Below are positions 15,828 to 24,799 of a stretch of 26,770 nt of DNA, piece after piece. A program made the translations under genes and the position numbers. Location of the stretch: NCBI GenBank assembly GCA_017556595.1, contig JAFYML010000217.1, forward strand, positions 1 to 26,770, given 5' to 3'. Below the pieces are notes generated by a model. That model had not been told where the DNA came from and searched no databases. It worked only from the letters and a program-made list of their open reading frames with translations. Position 1 is the stretch's first letter; every line of letters begins with the position of its first letter. The stretch comes from Bacteroides sp. (GTDB lineage Bacteria; Bacteroidota; Bacteroidia; Bacteroidales; Bacteroidaceae).

Positions 15828-16822
15828 TCCAACCCCCAGGAACGAAGATTAATTTGTTTCTCGACTGCAACCTCTATATCGTCGGGTAAAGCCGGAAAGA
15901 AATCTATACCGGTTAAAGCTTCTACCTCGTCAATACTTTTGGCATACTTGCCTAAGTGTTGACGAGTATTTTTATTGTCAAAGATGAAACCCAATGCACG
16001 CGGTTGCTTGCCCGATAGACTTAATATCACCTTAAAGAAAGCATCGGGCACTACCACTTTTTGTTTTCTACCAATAGTCTTGGGCGATTTACTTGTTACA
16101 ATAGGGCCACACACCACATACAATCCATCCTCTTTTTCAGCCCAGAAGCGACACATCTCTTCCAAGTCGTTCCAATCGCCACTATTCAGTTTATGGTCTT
16201 GCGGACATATATTGGTCATGTAAAAACTCTCTTGCATCGCTTTCCAATTGTAGCGGTTATCACCGGCCGGACACATGTGTCCACGGTCGTATCCCGAACC
16301 ACGATAATCGTTCGTAGTTACAGCTTCCCCCTCTTTCAAATCAGGATCGGGTAAAAATTCATTGCTACGCTCTTCCTTATCTTCCAATTCGCTTTTATCA
16401 ATCTTCCATGCCACCCAATTAGGCATTTTCCACTTTTTATTATACGAAGTGATGTAGTTCATGCGTTGCATGATGCGTTCCGAACGATTCTTGATAGATG
16501 CCGGACGCTCCAAATTCTTTATATCCGATAGGTTTACTACCTCTTTTTTAGTAGTTTTTTTGGAAACATCCGCTTTCTTCTCCGATACATTTTGCTTTAC
16601 CTCTGTTTTTATAGCATTTACCTTTATCGGTTCTACTTTATCTACCACGATAGCATCAACCTTATCTACTACCGTCTTTTCTTGCTTTTCCGAATCGAAT
16701 CCAAAACCTAAAATAGCTTCATGAAACCAACAAACCAAAGCAACTACAATTATCAAAACAAGGTAAAGCAACTTCGAATTGCTTTTCTTCTTACTACTCT
16801 TTGTATTTTTTTTCTTTGCCAT
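15824..16822 (-). CDS. Membrane-anchored DNA/RNA non-specific endonuclease (NUC family)
   Basis: 332 residues. A lysine-rich N terminus (MAKKKNTKSSKKK) precedes one membrane segment at about 18-35 (LLYLVLIIVVALVCW), placing the catalytic domain outside the cytoplasm. A charged linker to about residue 110 follows. The beta-beta-alpha-metal nuclease motif DRGHMCPAGD has the catalytic base His182. The downstream pattern N-x3-Q-x4-N-x3-W-x3-E (NICPQDHKLNSGDWNDLE) is complete. Activity on DNA and RNA is expected from the family. Possible roles are nutrient scavenging or nucleic-acid turnover at the envelope (inference). The gene begins 14 bases after the radical SAM gene. Confidence 0.9.
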   Translation of the reverse strand: MAKKKNTKSSKKKSNSKLLYLVLIIVVALVCWFHEAILGFGFDSEKQEKTVVDKVDAIVVDKVEPIKVNAIKTEVKQNVSEKKADVSKKTTKKEVVNLSDIKNLERPASIKNRSERIMQRMNYITSYNKKWKMPNWVAWKIDKSELEDKEERSNEFLPDPDLKEGEAVTTNDYRGSGYDRGHMCPAGDNRYNWKAMQESFYMTNICPQDHKLNSGDWNDLEEMCRFWAEKEDGLYVVCGPIVTSKSPKTIGRKQKVVVPDAFFKVILSLSGKQPRALGFIFDNKNTRQHLGKYAKSIDEVEALTGIDFFPALPDDIEVAVEKQINLRSWGLD

Positions 16823-16836
16823 ATTTTAAACCTTAT

Positions 16837-17610
16837 TTAATACGATACACTTACATTAATACCTGCTTCACGCACTTTTTCGGCTATAGCGTCCAACTCT
16901 TCGTGCGAAGCCTTTAATAATCCATCCACCGGAGTTTCACGATCGATGGTATAAATCATCACCTGACTGGGTGCAATCTCCTTAACCGTTTGCAACCAAG
17001 GCAATACATACTTATCCGTAGTATTATTCACATCCACCCCACGGTATTCACCCTTCAAAAACATTGTCTGAATAATGCAATGACCTTCGAATGCTTTCAT
17101 TTGTTCGATAACCGCCGGCAACGAATAGCGTCCCACCGGTGCATCAATCAAGCGAATATATGCTTCGTCCACCGTATCAAGTTTCAAAATGTTATTATCT
17201 ACCAGCTTCAATGCCTCGAAAACGGCCGGTTTATGCAACATTGTAGCATTACTTAGCACACTTACCTTTGCATTTGGAAAATATTTATTGCGCAAGTAAA
17301 TAGTATCCTCCATTATTTCGGCAAAATGCGGATGAGCTGTTGGTTCACCATTACCTGCAAAAGTCAATACATCGGGAAAAGGCCCATTCTGTTGCATATC
17401 CAACAAACGTGCTTCCAACGCCTCGGCCACCTCTTGTCGGGTAGGGCGTGGCGAAGATGGACGAAACTGTTCATTCAATCCACATTCACAATAAACACAA
17501 TTAAAACTGCACAATTTACCATCGGCAGGCATTAGGTTTATTCCCAACGAAACACCCAATCTGCGCGAGTGTACAGGACCAAATATTGGTGAAGGATAAA
17601 TAACTGTCAT
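16837..17610 (-). CDS. Radical SAM protein of the COG0731/Tyw1-like type
   Basis: 257 residues. The radical SAM cluster cysteines are Cys34, Cys38 and Cys41 in LCSFNCVYC, followed by another Cys43 (ECG). TFAGNGEPTAHP is the glycine-rich SAM-binding strand region. The N-terminal PSPIFGPVHSRRLGVSLGINLMP resembles COG0731-type iron-sulfur oxidoreductases. No SPASM or other auxiliary cluster domain is visible, and the substrate is unknown. It is the first gene of a two-gene unit with the downstream nuclease, and a TACCTTTG promoter element lies 26 bases upstream. Confidence 0.85.
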   Translation of the reverse strand: MTVIYPSPIFGPVHSRRLGVSLGINLMPADGKLCSFNCVYCECGLNEQFRPSSPRPTRQEVAEALEARLLDMQQNGPFPDVLTFAGNGEPTAHPHFAEIMEDTIYLRNKYFPNAKVSVLSNATMLHKPAVFEALKLVDNNILKLDTVDEAYIRLIDAPVGRYSLPAVIEQMKAFEGHCIIQTMFLKGEYRGVDVNNTTDKYVLPWLQTVKEIAPSQVMIYTIDRETPVDGLLKASHEELDAIAEKVREAGINVSVSY

Positions 17611-17636
17611 ACCTTAAATCTTGTTTAATTATCGTA

Positions 17637-17644
17637 CAAAGGTA
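17637..17644 (-). promoter_or_regulatory. -7 promoter element for radical SAM-nuclease pair
   Basis: TACCTTTG on the minus strand matches TAnnTTTG, 26 bases upstream of the ATG at 17610. Confidence 0.6.
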
Positions 17645-17686
17645 TAAAGAAAAGTGTAGAAAGTATGAATTTTACACGAAATAACT

Positions 17687-17694
17687 TACATTTG
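17687..17694 (+). promoter_or_regulatory. -7 element immediately before the DUF4294 gene
   Basis: TACATTTG ends 4 bases before the ATG at 17699. If used, transcription would begin at or next to the start codon, giving a leaderless mRNA. A -33 TTTG is not evident at the normal distance. Confidence 0.4.
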
Positions 17695-17698
17695 CAAC

Positions 17699-18316
17699 AT
17701 GAAAGCATGGGCTAACATTATGATTTTTATGCTTTTCTTACTTTCGCTTGGCAAAGTAAAAGCACAAGTCATTACTGAAGATGTTTCAGCAATGGAAAAA
17801 CCTGTTACCTTAGCCCCCATGTGTATCTACGAAGGTGATACTATTCCTTACTTCACACTCCCTACTGTACACATCTTTAAACCCCTCTATTTTAAGAACA
17901 ATCAAGAAAGACAAAAGTACACCAAATTGGTGCGCGATGTAAAAAAAGTACTACCTATTTCCAAAGAGGTGCGCAAAGCCGTAATCGAAACCTACGAAGT
18001 ACTACAAACGCTACCTACGGAAAAGGCGCGTCAAGAGCACATCAAGGCCGTAGAGAAAAGTATAAAGAAACAATACACCCCGATAATGAAGAAACTAACC
18101 TTTTCGCAAGGAAAGTTGCTCATAAAATTAGTGGATAGACAAACCAACTCTACCGGATACGAATTGGTACAAGCATTTATGGGATCGTTCAAAGCCGGAT
18201 TTTATCAAGCATTTGCCGCATTGTTTGGTGCCAGCTTAAAGAAAGAATACGATGCCGAAGGCGATGATGCCATGACAGAACGAGTAATTATCTTGGTAGA
18301 AAACGGACAGATTTAA
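17699..18316 (+). CDS. DUF4294 family secreted protein
   Basis: 205 residues with a signal peptide (MKAWANIMIFMLFLLSLGKVKA, cleavage before QVI). The body matches my recollection of DUF4294, a Bacteroidota-specific family. Characteristic segments are HIFKPLYFKNNQERQKYTK, LVRDVKKVLP, KARQEHIKAVEKSIKKQY, FSQGKLLIKLVDRQTNSTGYELV and FGASLKKEYDAEGDDAMTERVI. The role is unknown; a periplasmic or envelope location follows from the signal peptide. It is convergent with the SpoU-type methyltransferase, with only two bases between the stop codons. Confidence 0.85.
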   Translation: MKAWANIMIFMLFLLSLGKVKAQVITEDVSAMEKPVTLAPMCIYEGDTIPYFTLPTVHIFKPLYFKNNQERQKYTKLVRDVKKVLPISKEVRKAVIETYEVLQTLPTEKARQEHIKAVEKSIKKQYTPIMKKLTFSQGKLLIKLVDRQTNSTGYELVQAFMGSFKAGFYQAFAALFGASLKKEYDAEGDDAMTERVIILVENGQI

Positions 18317-18318
18317 TA

Positions 18319-18852
18319 CTACTTCATCAATCTTTCAGCACATTGATAAATCACAATACCGGCTGTTACCGATACGTTCAATGAATGTTTCGTGCCATAT
18401 TGCGGTATTTCTATGCAACCATCGCTATTATCAATCACCTCTTGATCCACTCCTTTCACCTCATTTCCAAAAACAATGGCATATTTCTTGGTAGCATCCA
18501 TTTCCCATTTATCCAGCATGGTGCTACCTTCGGCTTGTTCAATAGAGAAGACTAAATAACCGGCTTCTTTCAATTCATTCACTGCATCTATCGTATTCTT
18601 TGCGTACTTCCAATCTACGGTAAACTCGGCACCCAATGCTGTTTTATGCATTTCGGCATGAGGTGGTACAGCTGTTATACCACACAAATAGATACACTCT
18701 ACGCGAAAAGCATCCGATGTACGAAACACACTACCTATGTTGTGCAAACTTCTCACATTATCCAATACAATCACCAATGGCAATTTATTAGCCTCTTTAA
18801 ATTCTTCTACACTGATTCTATTCAGTTCGGTAATTTTCAGTTTACGATACAT
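18319..18852 (-). CDS. SpoU/TrmH-family RNA 2'-O-ribose methyltransferase
   Basis: From the ATG at 18852 the protein has 177 residues. The three SPOUT motifs are present: NVRSLHNIGSVFRTSDAF (motif 1), IVFGNEVKGVDQEVID (motif 2) and IPQYGTKHSLNVSVTAGIVIY (motif 3). These form the knotted SAM-binding site. The short length without an N-terminal RNA-binding extension is closer to TrmH/TrmL-like enzymes than to RlmB. Target tRNA or rRNA is not determinable. A longer frame opens at 18903, but the TATTTTTG promoter element at 18888-18881 lies inside it. Confidence 0.9.
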   Translation of the reverse strand: MYRKLKITELNRISVEEFKEANKLPLVIVLDNVRSLHNIGSVFRTSDAFRVECIYLCGITAVPPHAEMHKTALGAEFTVDWKYAKNTIDAVNELKEAGYLVFSIEQAEGSTMLDKWEMDATKKYAIVFGNEVKGVDQEVIDNSDGCIEIPQYGTKHSLNVSVTAGIVIYQCAERLMK

Positions 18853-18880
18853 AGTTATACATTGTCTTACGTTATCGGTG

Positions 18881-18888
18881 CAAAAATA
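18881..18888 (-). promoter_or_regulatory. -7 promoter element for the SpoU-type methyltransferase
   Basis: TATTTTTG on the minus strand matches TAnnTTTG, 28 bases upstream of the preferred ATG at 18852. Confidence 0.6.
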
Positions 18889-18903
18889 CAATTTTCTGTT
18901 CAT

Positions 18904-19334
18904 TTATCGGTTAATAACTTGTGGAAAACCTGTGGAAACTATTGTTATAAATTCATATTAAAAAAGTTGGAAGTATTGTTTTTTATGCTATTCCAACCAA
19001 AAAATCAAATATCCAAAAAAGTTAGCACAAAGTTTTATCACCAATATCCACCCATTTTTCAATACTTAAATATAGTTACTTCGCCCGAAAGTTATTAACT
19101 TTGCACTTTATAAACAGGTTGTTAATAAATAGAGAGAAATAATCAATATCTTATTTATTATCAATCGTTAGAGCGGATTTGGATAATGTGGAAAACTTAT
19201 CAATAACTTTTTGTCTAAGACTAATAAGTTAAAAAGCAAATAAAAAGCTGTTTTGTTATCAACATTATCAACCGACTATCATCATCATCAAAGATTTATT
19301 CTTTAAAAAAGAGAAATAAAATATATATATAATT
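18904..19334. other. 431-base AT-rich region with DnaA-box-like cluster, candidate oriC
   Basis: No gene fits here. Sequences close to the DnaA box TTATCCACA are clustered. TGTGGAAAA (reverse of TTTTCCACA) occurs at 18920-18928 and 19187-19195, and TGTGGAAAC at 18931-18939. TGTTAATAA (reverse of TTATTAACA) is at 19120-19128. TTATCAATA is at 19197-19205, TTATCAACA at 19256-19264 and TTATCAACC at 19265-19273. The last two abut in tandem. Very AT-rich stretches, including 19305-19333, could act as an unwinding element. A TAACTTTG element for nadA lies at 19096-19103. No dnaA gene is in the window, so an origin call is inference. Confidence 0.45.
19096..19103 (+). promoter_or_regulatory. Possible -7 promoter element for nadA
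   Basis: TAACTTTG matches TAnnTTTG but lies 231 bases before the nadA ATG. Transcription from here would cross the DnaA-box-like cluster. No closer exact match was found. Confidence 0.35.
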
Positions 19335-20273
19335 ATGGATAATCTGATTGAAGCTATCAAGCAACTGAAGAAAGAGAAAAATGCCGTTATCTTGGGTCAT
19401 TACTACCAACGTAGCGAAATACAGGAAATATCCGACTTCGTAGGCGATAGTTTGGCGTTGGCTCAATGGGCGGCAAAAACCGAAGCCGACATTATTGTAA
19501 TGTGTGGTGTTCACTTCATGGGCGAAACCGCCAAAGTGCTTTGTCCTGACAAAAAAGTATTGGTGCCCGATATGGAGGCAGGTTGTTCGTTGGCCGATAG
19601 TTGTCCGGCCGATAAATTTGCTCAGTTTGTTCATGCGCATCCCGATCATACAGTAATCTCTTATGTTAATACTACAGCAGCCGTAAAGGCAGTTACCGAT
19701 GTGGTAGTAACCTCTACCAATGCTCGTCAAATTGTAGAAAGTTTCCCCAAAGATGAGAAAATAATCTTTGGTCCGGATAAAAATTTAGGCGGATATATCA
19801 ACCGTGAGACAGGTCGCAACATGTTACTTTGGGATGGAAGTTGCCATGTACATGAGCAATTCTCGGTGGAAAAGTTGGTTGAAACAAAAGCACAACATCC
19901 CGATGCACTTATCTTGGCACATCCCGAATGTAAGCAAGCCATTCAAGAGATGGCCGATGTTGTAGGTTCAACAGCTGCCCTTTTAAAGTTTGCTGTTATT
20001 CATCCCGACAGAAAGTATATTGTAGTAACCGAATCGGGTATCCTACACGAGATGCAAAAGAAATGCCCCGATACAACGTTTATTCCTGCTCTTCCAGAGA
20101 ACGATTCGTGTGCATGCAATGAATGTAGCTACATGCGCCTGAACACGCTTCAAAAGCTCTACGATTGCTTGAAAAACGAATCGCCCGAGATAGTAGTCAA
20201 TAAGGAGATAGCCGAAAAAGCGGTACACCCCATCGAACGTATGTTAGAGATATCGGAAAAGTTAGGATTATAA
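19335..20273 (+). CDS. nadA: Quinolinate synthase NadA
   Basis: 312 residues. NadA condenses iminoaspartate from NadB with dihydroxyacetone phosphate to form quinolinate, using an oxygen-sensitive [4Fe-4S] cluster. The N terminus has AVILGHYYQRSEIQEISDFVGDSL. Cysteines in the expected cluster positions are in VMCGVHFMGETAKVL, LAHPECKQA and the late CACNEC segment before SYMRLNTLQKLYDCL. DMEAGCSLADSC is another conserved stretch. The start at 19335 follows an AT-rich leader. The gene is separated from nadB by 6 kb. A strong terminator lies 2 bases past its stop. Confidence 0.96.
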   Translation: MDNLIEAIKQLKKEKNAVILGHYYQRSEIQEISDFVGDSLALAQWAAKTEADIIVMCGVHFMGETAKVLCPDKKVLVPDMEAGCSLADSCPADKFAQFVHAHPDHTVISYVNTTAAVKAVTDVVVTSTNARQIVESFPKDEKIIFGPDKNLGGYINRETGRNMLLWDGSCHVHEQFSVEKLVETKAQHPDALILAHPECKQAIQEMADVVGSTAALLKFAVIHPDRKYIVVTESGILHEMQKKCPDTTFIPALPENDSCACNECSYMRLNTLQKLYDCLKNESPEIVVNKEIAEKAVHPIERMLEISEKLGL

Positions 20274-20274
20274 T

Positions 20275-20310
20275 AAAAAAGGTGATGCAACAACAAGCAT
20301 CACCTTTTCT
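20275..20310. terminator. Bidirectional terminator between nadA and rdgB
   Basis: GGTGATGC (20281-20288) pairs with GCATCACC (20297-20304) around loop AACAACAA. A6 on the left and TTTTCTTTTTT on the right allow use in both directions. It ends 4 bases before the rdgB stop. Confidence 0.88.
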
Positions 20311-20313
20311 TTT

Positions 20314-20895
20314 TTATTTCAGTAAGAACTTACAAAGCTTCTGGGTAGCTACTGCCCGATGGCTGATTTTATTTTTTATATCATCGCCCAATTCGGCAAA
20401 TGTTTTATCATATCCTTCGGGAACAAAGATAGGGTCGTATCCAAATCCTGATGTACCTTTCCGAGTTTTGATAATACTTCCTTTTACGATACCTTCGAAC
20501 AGATGTTCCTTTCCATTTACAATAACTATAATAGCCGTACGGAATTGTGCTTTTCTGTTTTCTACGCCATCCAGTTCTTTTAGCAGTTTCTGCATGTTAG
20601 CTTCCGAATTATGGCCATTTTCGTCCGCGTAGCGAGCCGAATAAACGCCTGGTGCGCCATTCAATGCTTCCACTTCCAAACCGGTGTCATCGGCAAAGCA
20701 ATCCACTCCATAACGTTCGTAAATATACCTTGCTTTAAGTAGGGCATTTCCTTCCAATGTATCGGCTGTTTCGGGGATATCATCGTAGCAATTGATATCT
20801 CTCAAACTTTGCACTTCGATGTTTTCTCCTAAAATGGCTCTTACTTCGTTTAGTTTATGTGCATTGTTTGTGGCAAAAACAATTTTCTTACTCAT
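20314..20895 (-). CDS. rdgB: dITP/XTP pyrophosphatase (RdgB/HAM1 family)
   Basis: 193 residues, the usual size. It hydrolyses non-canonical purine triphosphates such as dITP and XTP to keep them out of DNA. The N-terminal substrate motif is [16 protein letters not shown]. The metal-binding and catalytic part is [24 protein letters not shown]. The specificity loop is [20 protein letters not shown], followed by [10 protein letters not shown]. It is the last gene of the tight leftward unit leuS-yitT-rdgB, with 2 bases between it and the preceding stop. Confidence 0.95.
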   Translation of the reverse strand: MSKKIVFATNNAHKLNEVRAILGENIEVQSLRDINCYDDIPETADTLEGNALLKARYIYERYGVDCFADDTGLEVEALNGAPGVYSARYADENGHNSEANMQKLLKELDGVENRKAQFRTAIIVIVNGKEHLFEGIVKGSIIKTRKGTSGFGYDPIFVPEGYDKTFAELGDDIKNKISHRAVATQKLCKFLLK

Positions 20896-20897
20896 TT

Positions 20898-21809
20898 TTA
20901 TTTCACTTTAACTTTCAGTCTGTCAAATCCTTCGCCATATACACCGATTACCTGACTTTGCGAAATAAATGCATTCGGGTCAATCTGTTTTACCAATCGG
21001 AATATTTCTATCGATTGTCGTTTATAGGCTAAAACAACTAACACTTTTACATCTTGTTTGCTATACCAACCCATGCCGTGTAGCACTGTTACACCACGAC
21101 GAGCATCGCGAGAGATGCAATCGGCTATCTTTTCATATTCTTTCGAGATGATAAGGAATTGCACCGATTGTCGTACACTGTTTACGATATAATCCAATAC
21201 AAATCCAATGACAAACAAGGTAACGAATCCGAAAATTACTCTTCGCCAATCATGGAAGATAAAATAACAAGAAGAGATGATGAACACATCGCAAATCATA
21301 ATCATACGACCAAGTGTAACGTCGCGATATTTGTTTATGATAGCTGCAATGATATCCGTACCTCCGGTACTTCCGTTATTATTAAATACGATACCCAAAC
21401 CGGCACCACACATAGCAGCCCCTATCAAGCACGCCATAAAGTCTTGTCCGGGTCCTAAAATTTGTGGTAAGTTACCGGTTTCATCCTTCATCACTATTTG
21501 CATAATTTCGAGCATAAATGTCAGCATAATAATGGCAAACGTAGTTTTTATGCTGAATTTAGGTCCTAATATTTTAAATGCAAACAACATCAGTACCACA
21601 TTGATTAAGAAGTAGGTATATTGAATAGGCACCCCTGTTGCATAATACACAATGGCACTGATACCGGTTGTACCGCCGGTCGAAATTTGGTAGGGCAACA
21701 AGAATGCCACCCATCCTAATGCATAGCAGAAAAGACCAATGGTTATAGCAAAGTAATCTTTTACTTCGCTCGCTAAATTGACTTTATTTAACCGAAAATT
21801 CATATTCAA
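20898..21809 (-). CDS. YitT-family membrane protein (DUF161 plus DUF2179)
   Basis: 303 residues. Five or six hydrophobic segments lie between about residues 18 and 215, including [20 protein letters not shown] and [26 protein letters not shown], the glycine-rich family region. The C-terminal 80 residues form a soluble DUF2179 domain ([26 protein letters not shown]). Function of the family is unknown. An alternative start lies two codons in (21803). It sits 2 bases after leuS and 2 bases before rdgB, so all three share a transcript. Confidence 0.9.
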   Translation of the reverse strand: MNMNFRLNKVNLASEVKDYFAITIGLFCYALGWVAFLLPYQISTGGTTGISAIVYYATGVPIQYTYFLINVVLMLFAFKILGPKFSIKTTFAIIMLTFMLEIMQIVMKDETGNLPQILGPGQDFMACLIGAAMCGAGLGIVFNNNGSTGGTDIIAAIINKYRDVTLGRMIMICDVFIISSCYFIFHDWRRVIFGFVTLFVIGFVLDYIVNSVRQSVQFLIISKEYEKIADCISRDARRGVTVLHGMGWYSKQDVKVLVVLAYKRQSIEIFRLVKQIDPNAFISQSQVIGVYGEGFDRLKVKVK

Positions 21810-21811
21810 GT

Positions 21812-24649
21812 TTATTTGATAACGATATTCACAATCTTCTTCGGTACTACAATCACCTTAACGATGCTCTTTCCTTCCATCCATTTTGCGGCACGTTCGT
21901 CGGCAATAGCAGCAGCTTCAATGCTCTTGGCATCGGCATCGGCTGGGAATTCCATATTGAAGCGTGCCTTACCATTGAACGAAATGGTGTAATTTATCGA
22001 ATCTTCCACCAAGTAGGTTTCGTTGTACTCGGGCCATTGTGCATCGCACACACTACCTTCGTTGCCCAATGTTTCCCAAAGCTCTTCGCAAACGTGAGGT
22101 GCAAATGGTGCAAGAGTGATAATCAATTGGTTAAGAATTTCTTTCTTGCTACACTTCAGTGTAAAGAGTTCGTTCACACAAATCATGAAAGCCGAGATGG
22201 AAGTATTGTACGAGAAGGTTTCAATATCGCCACTTACCTTTTTGATAAGTTTATGAAGCGATTTCAATTCCTCTTTTGTAGCAGCTTCGTCGTTCACCAA
22301 GTATTGTCCGTTGCGGTCGTAGAAGAGGCTCCAGAATTTCTTCAAGAAGCGGTGTACACCGTCAATACCGTTTGTATCCCAAGGTTTCGATTGCTCTACG
22401 GGGCCAAGGAACATTTCGTACATACGCAATGTGTCGGCACCATATTTCTCTACAATCATGTCGGGATTTACAACGTTGAACATCGATTTCGACATTTTTT
22501 CTACCGCCCATCCGCAGATATACTTGCCATCTTCCAGGATAAATTCTGCATTGTTATATTCCGGACGCCATGCTTTGAAAGCCTCTACATCCAATACATC
22601 GTTCGATACGATATTTACATCCACGTGTAGTGGGGTAGTGTCGTATTGCTCCTTCAAGTTTAGCGAAACAAACGTATTGGTATCCTTAATGCGATATACA
22701 AAGTTGCTTCGTCCTTGAATCATACCTTGGTTCACCAATTTTTGGAAAGGCTCTTCCTTAACACTCACACCCAGGTCGAACAAGAATTTGTTCCAGAAGC
22801 GCGAGTAGATAAGGTGACCGGTAGCATGCTCTGTACCACCCACGTAGAGGTCAACATTTTGCCAGTAGTTGTCAGCCTTTTCCGAAACCAATGCTTCGTT
22901 GTTGTTCGGATCCATATAGCGCAAGTAGTAAGCGCTCGATCCTGCAAATCCTGGCATGGTGTTCAATTCCAATGGGAAGATGGTAACGTTGTCAATCTTA
23001 TCGTTATCTACCACACAGTTGTTTTCTGTATCCCATGCCCAGCAAGTGGCGTTACCAAGCGGTGGTTCTCCCGATTCTGTTGGGAGGAACTTGCTCACTT
23101 CGGGCAATTCCAATGGCAAGCAATTTTCAGGAATCATGTATGGCATACCATCCTTGTAGTAAACAGGGAATGGCTCGCCCCAGTAACGTTGACGGCTGGA
23201 GATGGCATCGCGCAAGCGGAAGTTCACCTTCACACGACCTAAGTTGTGTTCCTTTACATATAGTTTTGTAGCGGCAATCGCCTCTTTGATACTCAATCCG
23301 TTCAACGACAAGTCGCAGTAAGGAGTTGCACCGGCTTTTGGCGAGTTGCACACAATACCTTCCTTAGCATCGAAGCTCTCTTCGCTCACGTCGCAACCCT
23401 CAACCAACGGACGAATCTCCAATCCGAAGTGCTTGGCAAAAGCATAGTCGCGGCTATCGTGAGCCGGTACCGCCATGATGGCACCTGTACCATATCCAGC
23501 CAATACATAATCGCTAATCCAGATGGGCACTGCTTCGCCGGTAAATGGGTTGATGGCATACGAGCCGCTGAACACGCCGGTCACCTTGCGGTCGCTGATG
23601 CGTTCGCGTTCGGTGCGTTTCTTTGTGCGGTCAAGGTAAGCCTCTACTTCTGCCTTTTGTGCATCGGTAGTGAGTTGAGCCACCAATTCGCTTTCGGGAG
23701 CCAATACCATGAAAGTAACACCAAACATCGTGTCGGCACGGGTAGTGAAGATGGTAAATTCCATGTCGCTATCCTTCACCTTGAATTGCACTTCGGCACC
23801 TTCCGAGCGTCCAATCCAGTTCTTTTGTGTCTCCTTCAGCGATTCAGTCCAATCGATATTATCCAATCCGTCGAGCAAGCGTTGAGCGTATGCCGATACG
23901 CGCAAGCACCATTGGCGCATCTTCTTTTGCACCACGGGGTGACCACCGCGTTCGCTCACACCATCCACCACTTCATCGTTGGCAAGTACGGTACCCAAAG
24001 CCGGACACCAGTTCACCATTGTTTCGCCCAAGTAGGCAATGCGGTAGTTCATCAGCAACTCCTGTTGCTCTTTTTCGCTCATTGCTTTCCACTCTTCGGC
24101 ACTGAATTTCAGTTCTTCGTTGCAAGCCGCATCAATACCTTCGCTGCCTTGTGCTTCGAAGTGCTTCACCAATTCGCTGATGGGTAGTGCCTTCTTGGCT
24201 AAGTTGCAATAATAGCTTTCGAACATTTTTTGGAAAGCCCATTGTGTCCAGTGGTAGTAACCCGGTTCGCAAGTGCGCACCTCGCGGCTCCAGTCGAAAC
24301 AGAAACCAATCTTGTCCAACTGTTCGCGATAGCGGTTGATGTTGGCTTTGGTAGTTACTTCAGGGTGTTGACCGGTTTGGATGGCATATTGTTCGGCGGG
24401 TAGTCCGTATGCATCGTAACCCATCGGATTCAGCACATTGAAACCCTTCAATCGTTTGTAGCGTGCATAAATGTCCGATGCGATATATCCCAACGGATGG
24501 CCTACGTGCAAACCTGCTCCACTTGGATAGGGGAACATATTCAGTACATAGAACTTTTGTTTCGTTTCATCTTCGGTCACTTGATAGGTTTTTCTCTCTA
24601 CCCATCGTTGTTGCCATTTCTTCTCAATTTCCCTGAAATTATACTCCAT
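21812..24649 (-). CDS. leuS: Leucyl-tRNA synthetase
   Basis: 945 residues. LeuRS charges tRNA-Leu. The class I HIGH signature is HVGH at residues 48-51 in [16 protein letters not shown], and KMSKS is at 718-722. Between them lies the CP1 editing domain, with [18 protein letters not shown] and the threonine-rich and [19 protein letters not shown] segments that hydrolyse mischarged tRNA. The tail holds the anticodon-binding and C-terminal domains. Length is somewhat above E. coli LeuRS (860), in line with inserted segments common in this phylum. It leads the leuS-yitT-rdgB unit. Confidence 0.97.
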   Translation of the reverse strand: MEYNFREIEKKWQQRWVERKTYQVTEDETKQKFYVLNMFPYPSGAGLHVGHPLGYIASDIYARYKRLKGFNVLNPMGYDAYGLPAEQYAIQTGQHPEVTTKANINRYREQLDKIGFCFDWSREVRTCEPGYYHWTQWAFQKMFESYYCNLAKKALPISELVKHFEAQGSEGIDAACNEELKFSAEEWKAMSEKEQQELLMNYRIAYLGETMVNWCPALGTVLANDEVVDGVSERGGHPVVQKKMRQWCLRVSAYAQRLLDGLDNIDWTESLKETQKNWIGRSEGAEVQFKVKDSDMEFTIFTTRADTMFGVTFMVLAPESELVAQLTTDAQKAEVEAYLDRTKKRTERERISDRKVTGVFSGSYAINPFTGEAVPIWISDYVLAGYGTGAIMAVPAHDSRDYAFAKHFGLEIRPLVEGCDVSEESFDAKEGIVCNSPKAGATPYCDLSLNGLSIKEAIAATKLYVKEHNLGRVKVNFRLRDAISSRQRYWGEPFPVYYKDGMPYMIPENCLPLELPEVSKFLPTESGEPPLGNATCWAWDTENNCVVDNDKIDNVTIFPLELNTMPGFAGSSAYYLRYMDPNNNEALVSEKADNYWQNVDLYVGGTEHATGHLIYSRFWNKFLFDLGVSVKEEPFQKLVNQGMIQGRSNFVYRIKDTNTFVSLNLKEQYDTTPLHVDVNIVSNDVLDVEAFKAWRPEYNNAEFILEDGKYICGWAVEKMSKSMFNVVNPDMIVEKYGADTLRMYEMFLGPVEQSKPWDTNGIDGVHRFLKKFWSLFYDRNGQYLVNDEAATKEELKSLHKLIKKVSGDIETFSYNTSISAFMICVNELFTLKCSKKEILNQLIITLAPFAPHVCEELWETLGNEGSVCDAQWPEYNETYLVEDSINYTISFNGKARFNMEFPADADAKSIEAAAIADERAAKWMEGKSIVKVIVVPKKIVNIVIK

Positions 24650-24678
24650 ATTTGCAATTATGAATTTTTAATTATTTA

Positions 24679-24729
24679 CTAATCACTAAACGCTTAACGC
24701 TAATCACTAAACGCTAATAGTTAATCACT
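24679..24729. repeat. Short tandem repeat in the leuS leader
   Basis: CTAATCACTAAACGCT occurs at 24679-24694 and again at 24700-24715, a 21-base period, followed by a partial copy TTAATCACT at 24721-24729. It lies between the leuS start and its -7 element at 24748-24741, so it would be in the 5' untranslated region. Confidence 0.7.
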
Positions 24730-24740
24730 TTTATCCGGTG

Positions 24741-24748
24741 CAAATTTA
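24741..24748 (-). promoter_or_regulatory. -7 promoter element for leuS-yitT-rdgB
   Basis: TAAATTTG on the minus strand matches TAnnTTTG and gives a leader of about 85 bases before the leuS ATG. Confidence 0.55.
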
Positions 24749-24768
24749 CGCTTTATTTTCAAAACATG

Positions 24769-24776
24769 TATCTTTG
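24769..24776 (+). promoter_or_regulatory. -7 promoter element for the EamA transporter
   Basis: TATCTTTG, an exact TAnnTTTG match, ends 23 bases before the ATG at 24800. It overlaps the GTG at 24776, which rules that codon out as a practical start. Confidence 0.65.
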
Positions 24777-24799
24777 TGCCGATTTTATTGCATCGAATT

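Noticed and set aside
19271..19292. ATC triplet run as a DnaA-trio element
   Set aside because: The published trio reads 3'-(G/A)A(T/A)-5' next to a DnaA box; the orientation of this run does not match on either strand.
22037..24187. Several long plus-strand frames inside leuS, up to 252 codons
   Set aside because: They are antisense to a fully intact LeuRS with HIGH and KMSKS motifs and show a His/Cys-rich composition typical of reversed coding sequence.
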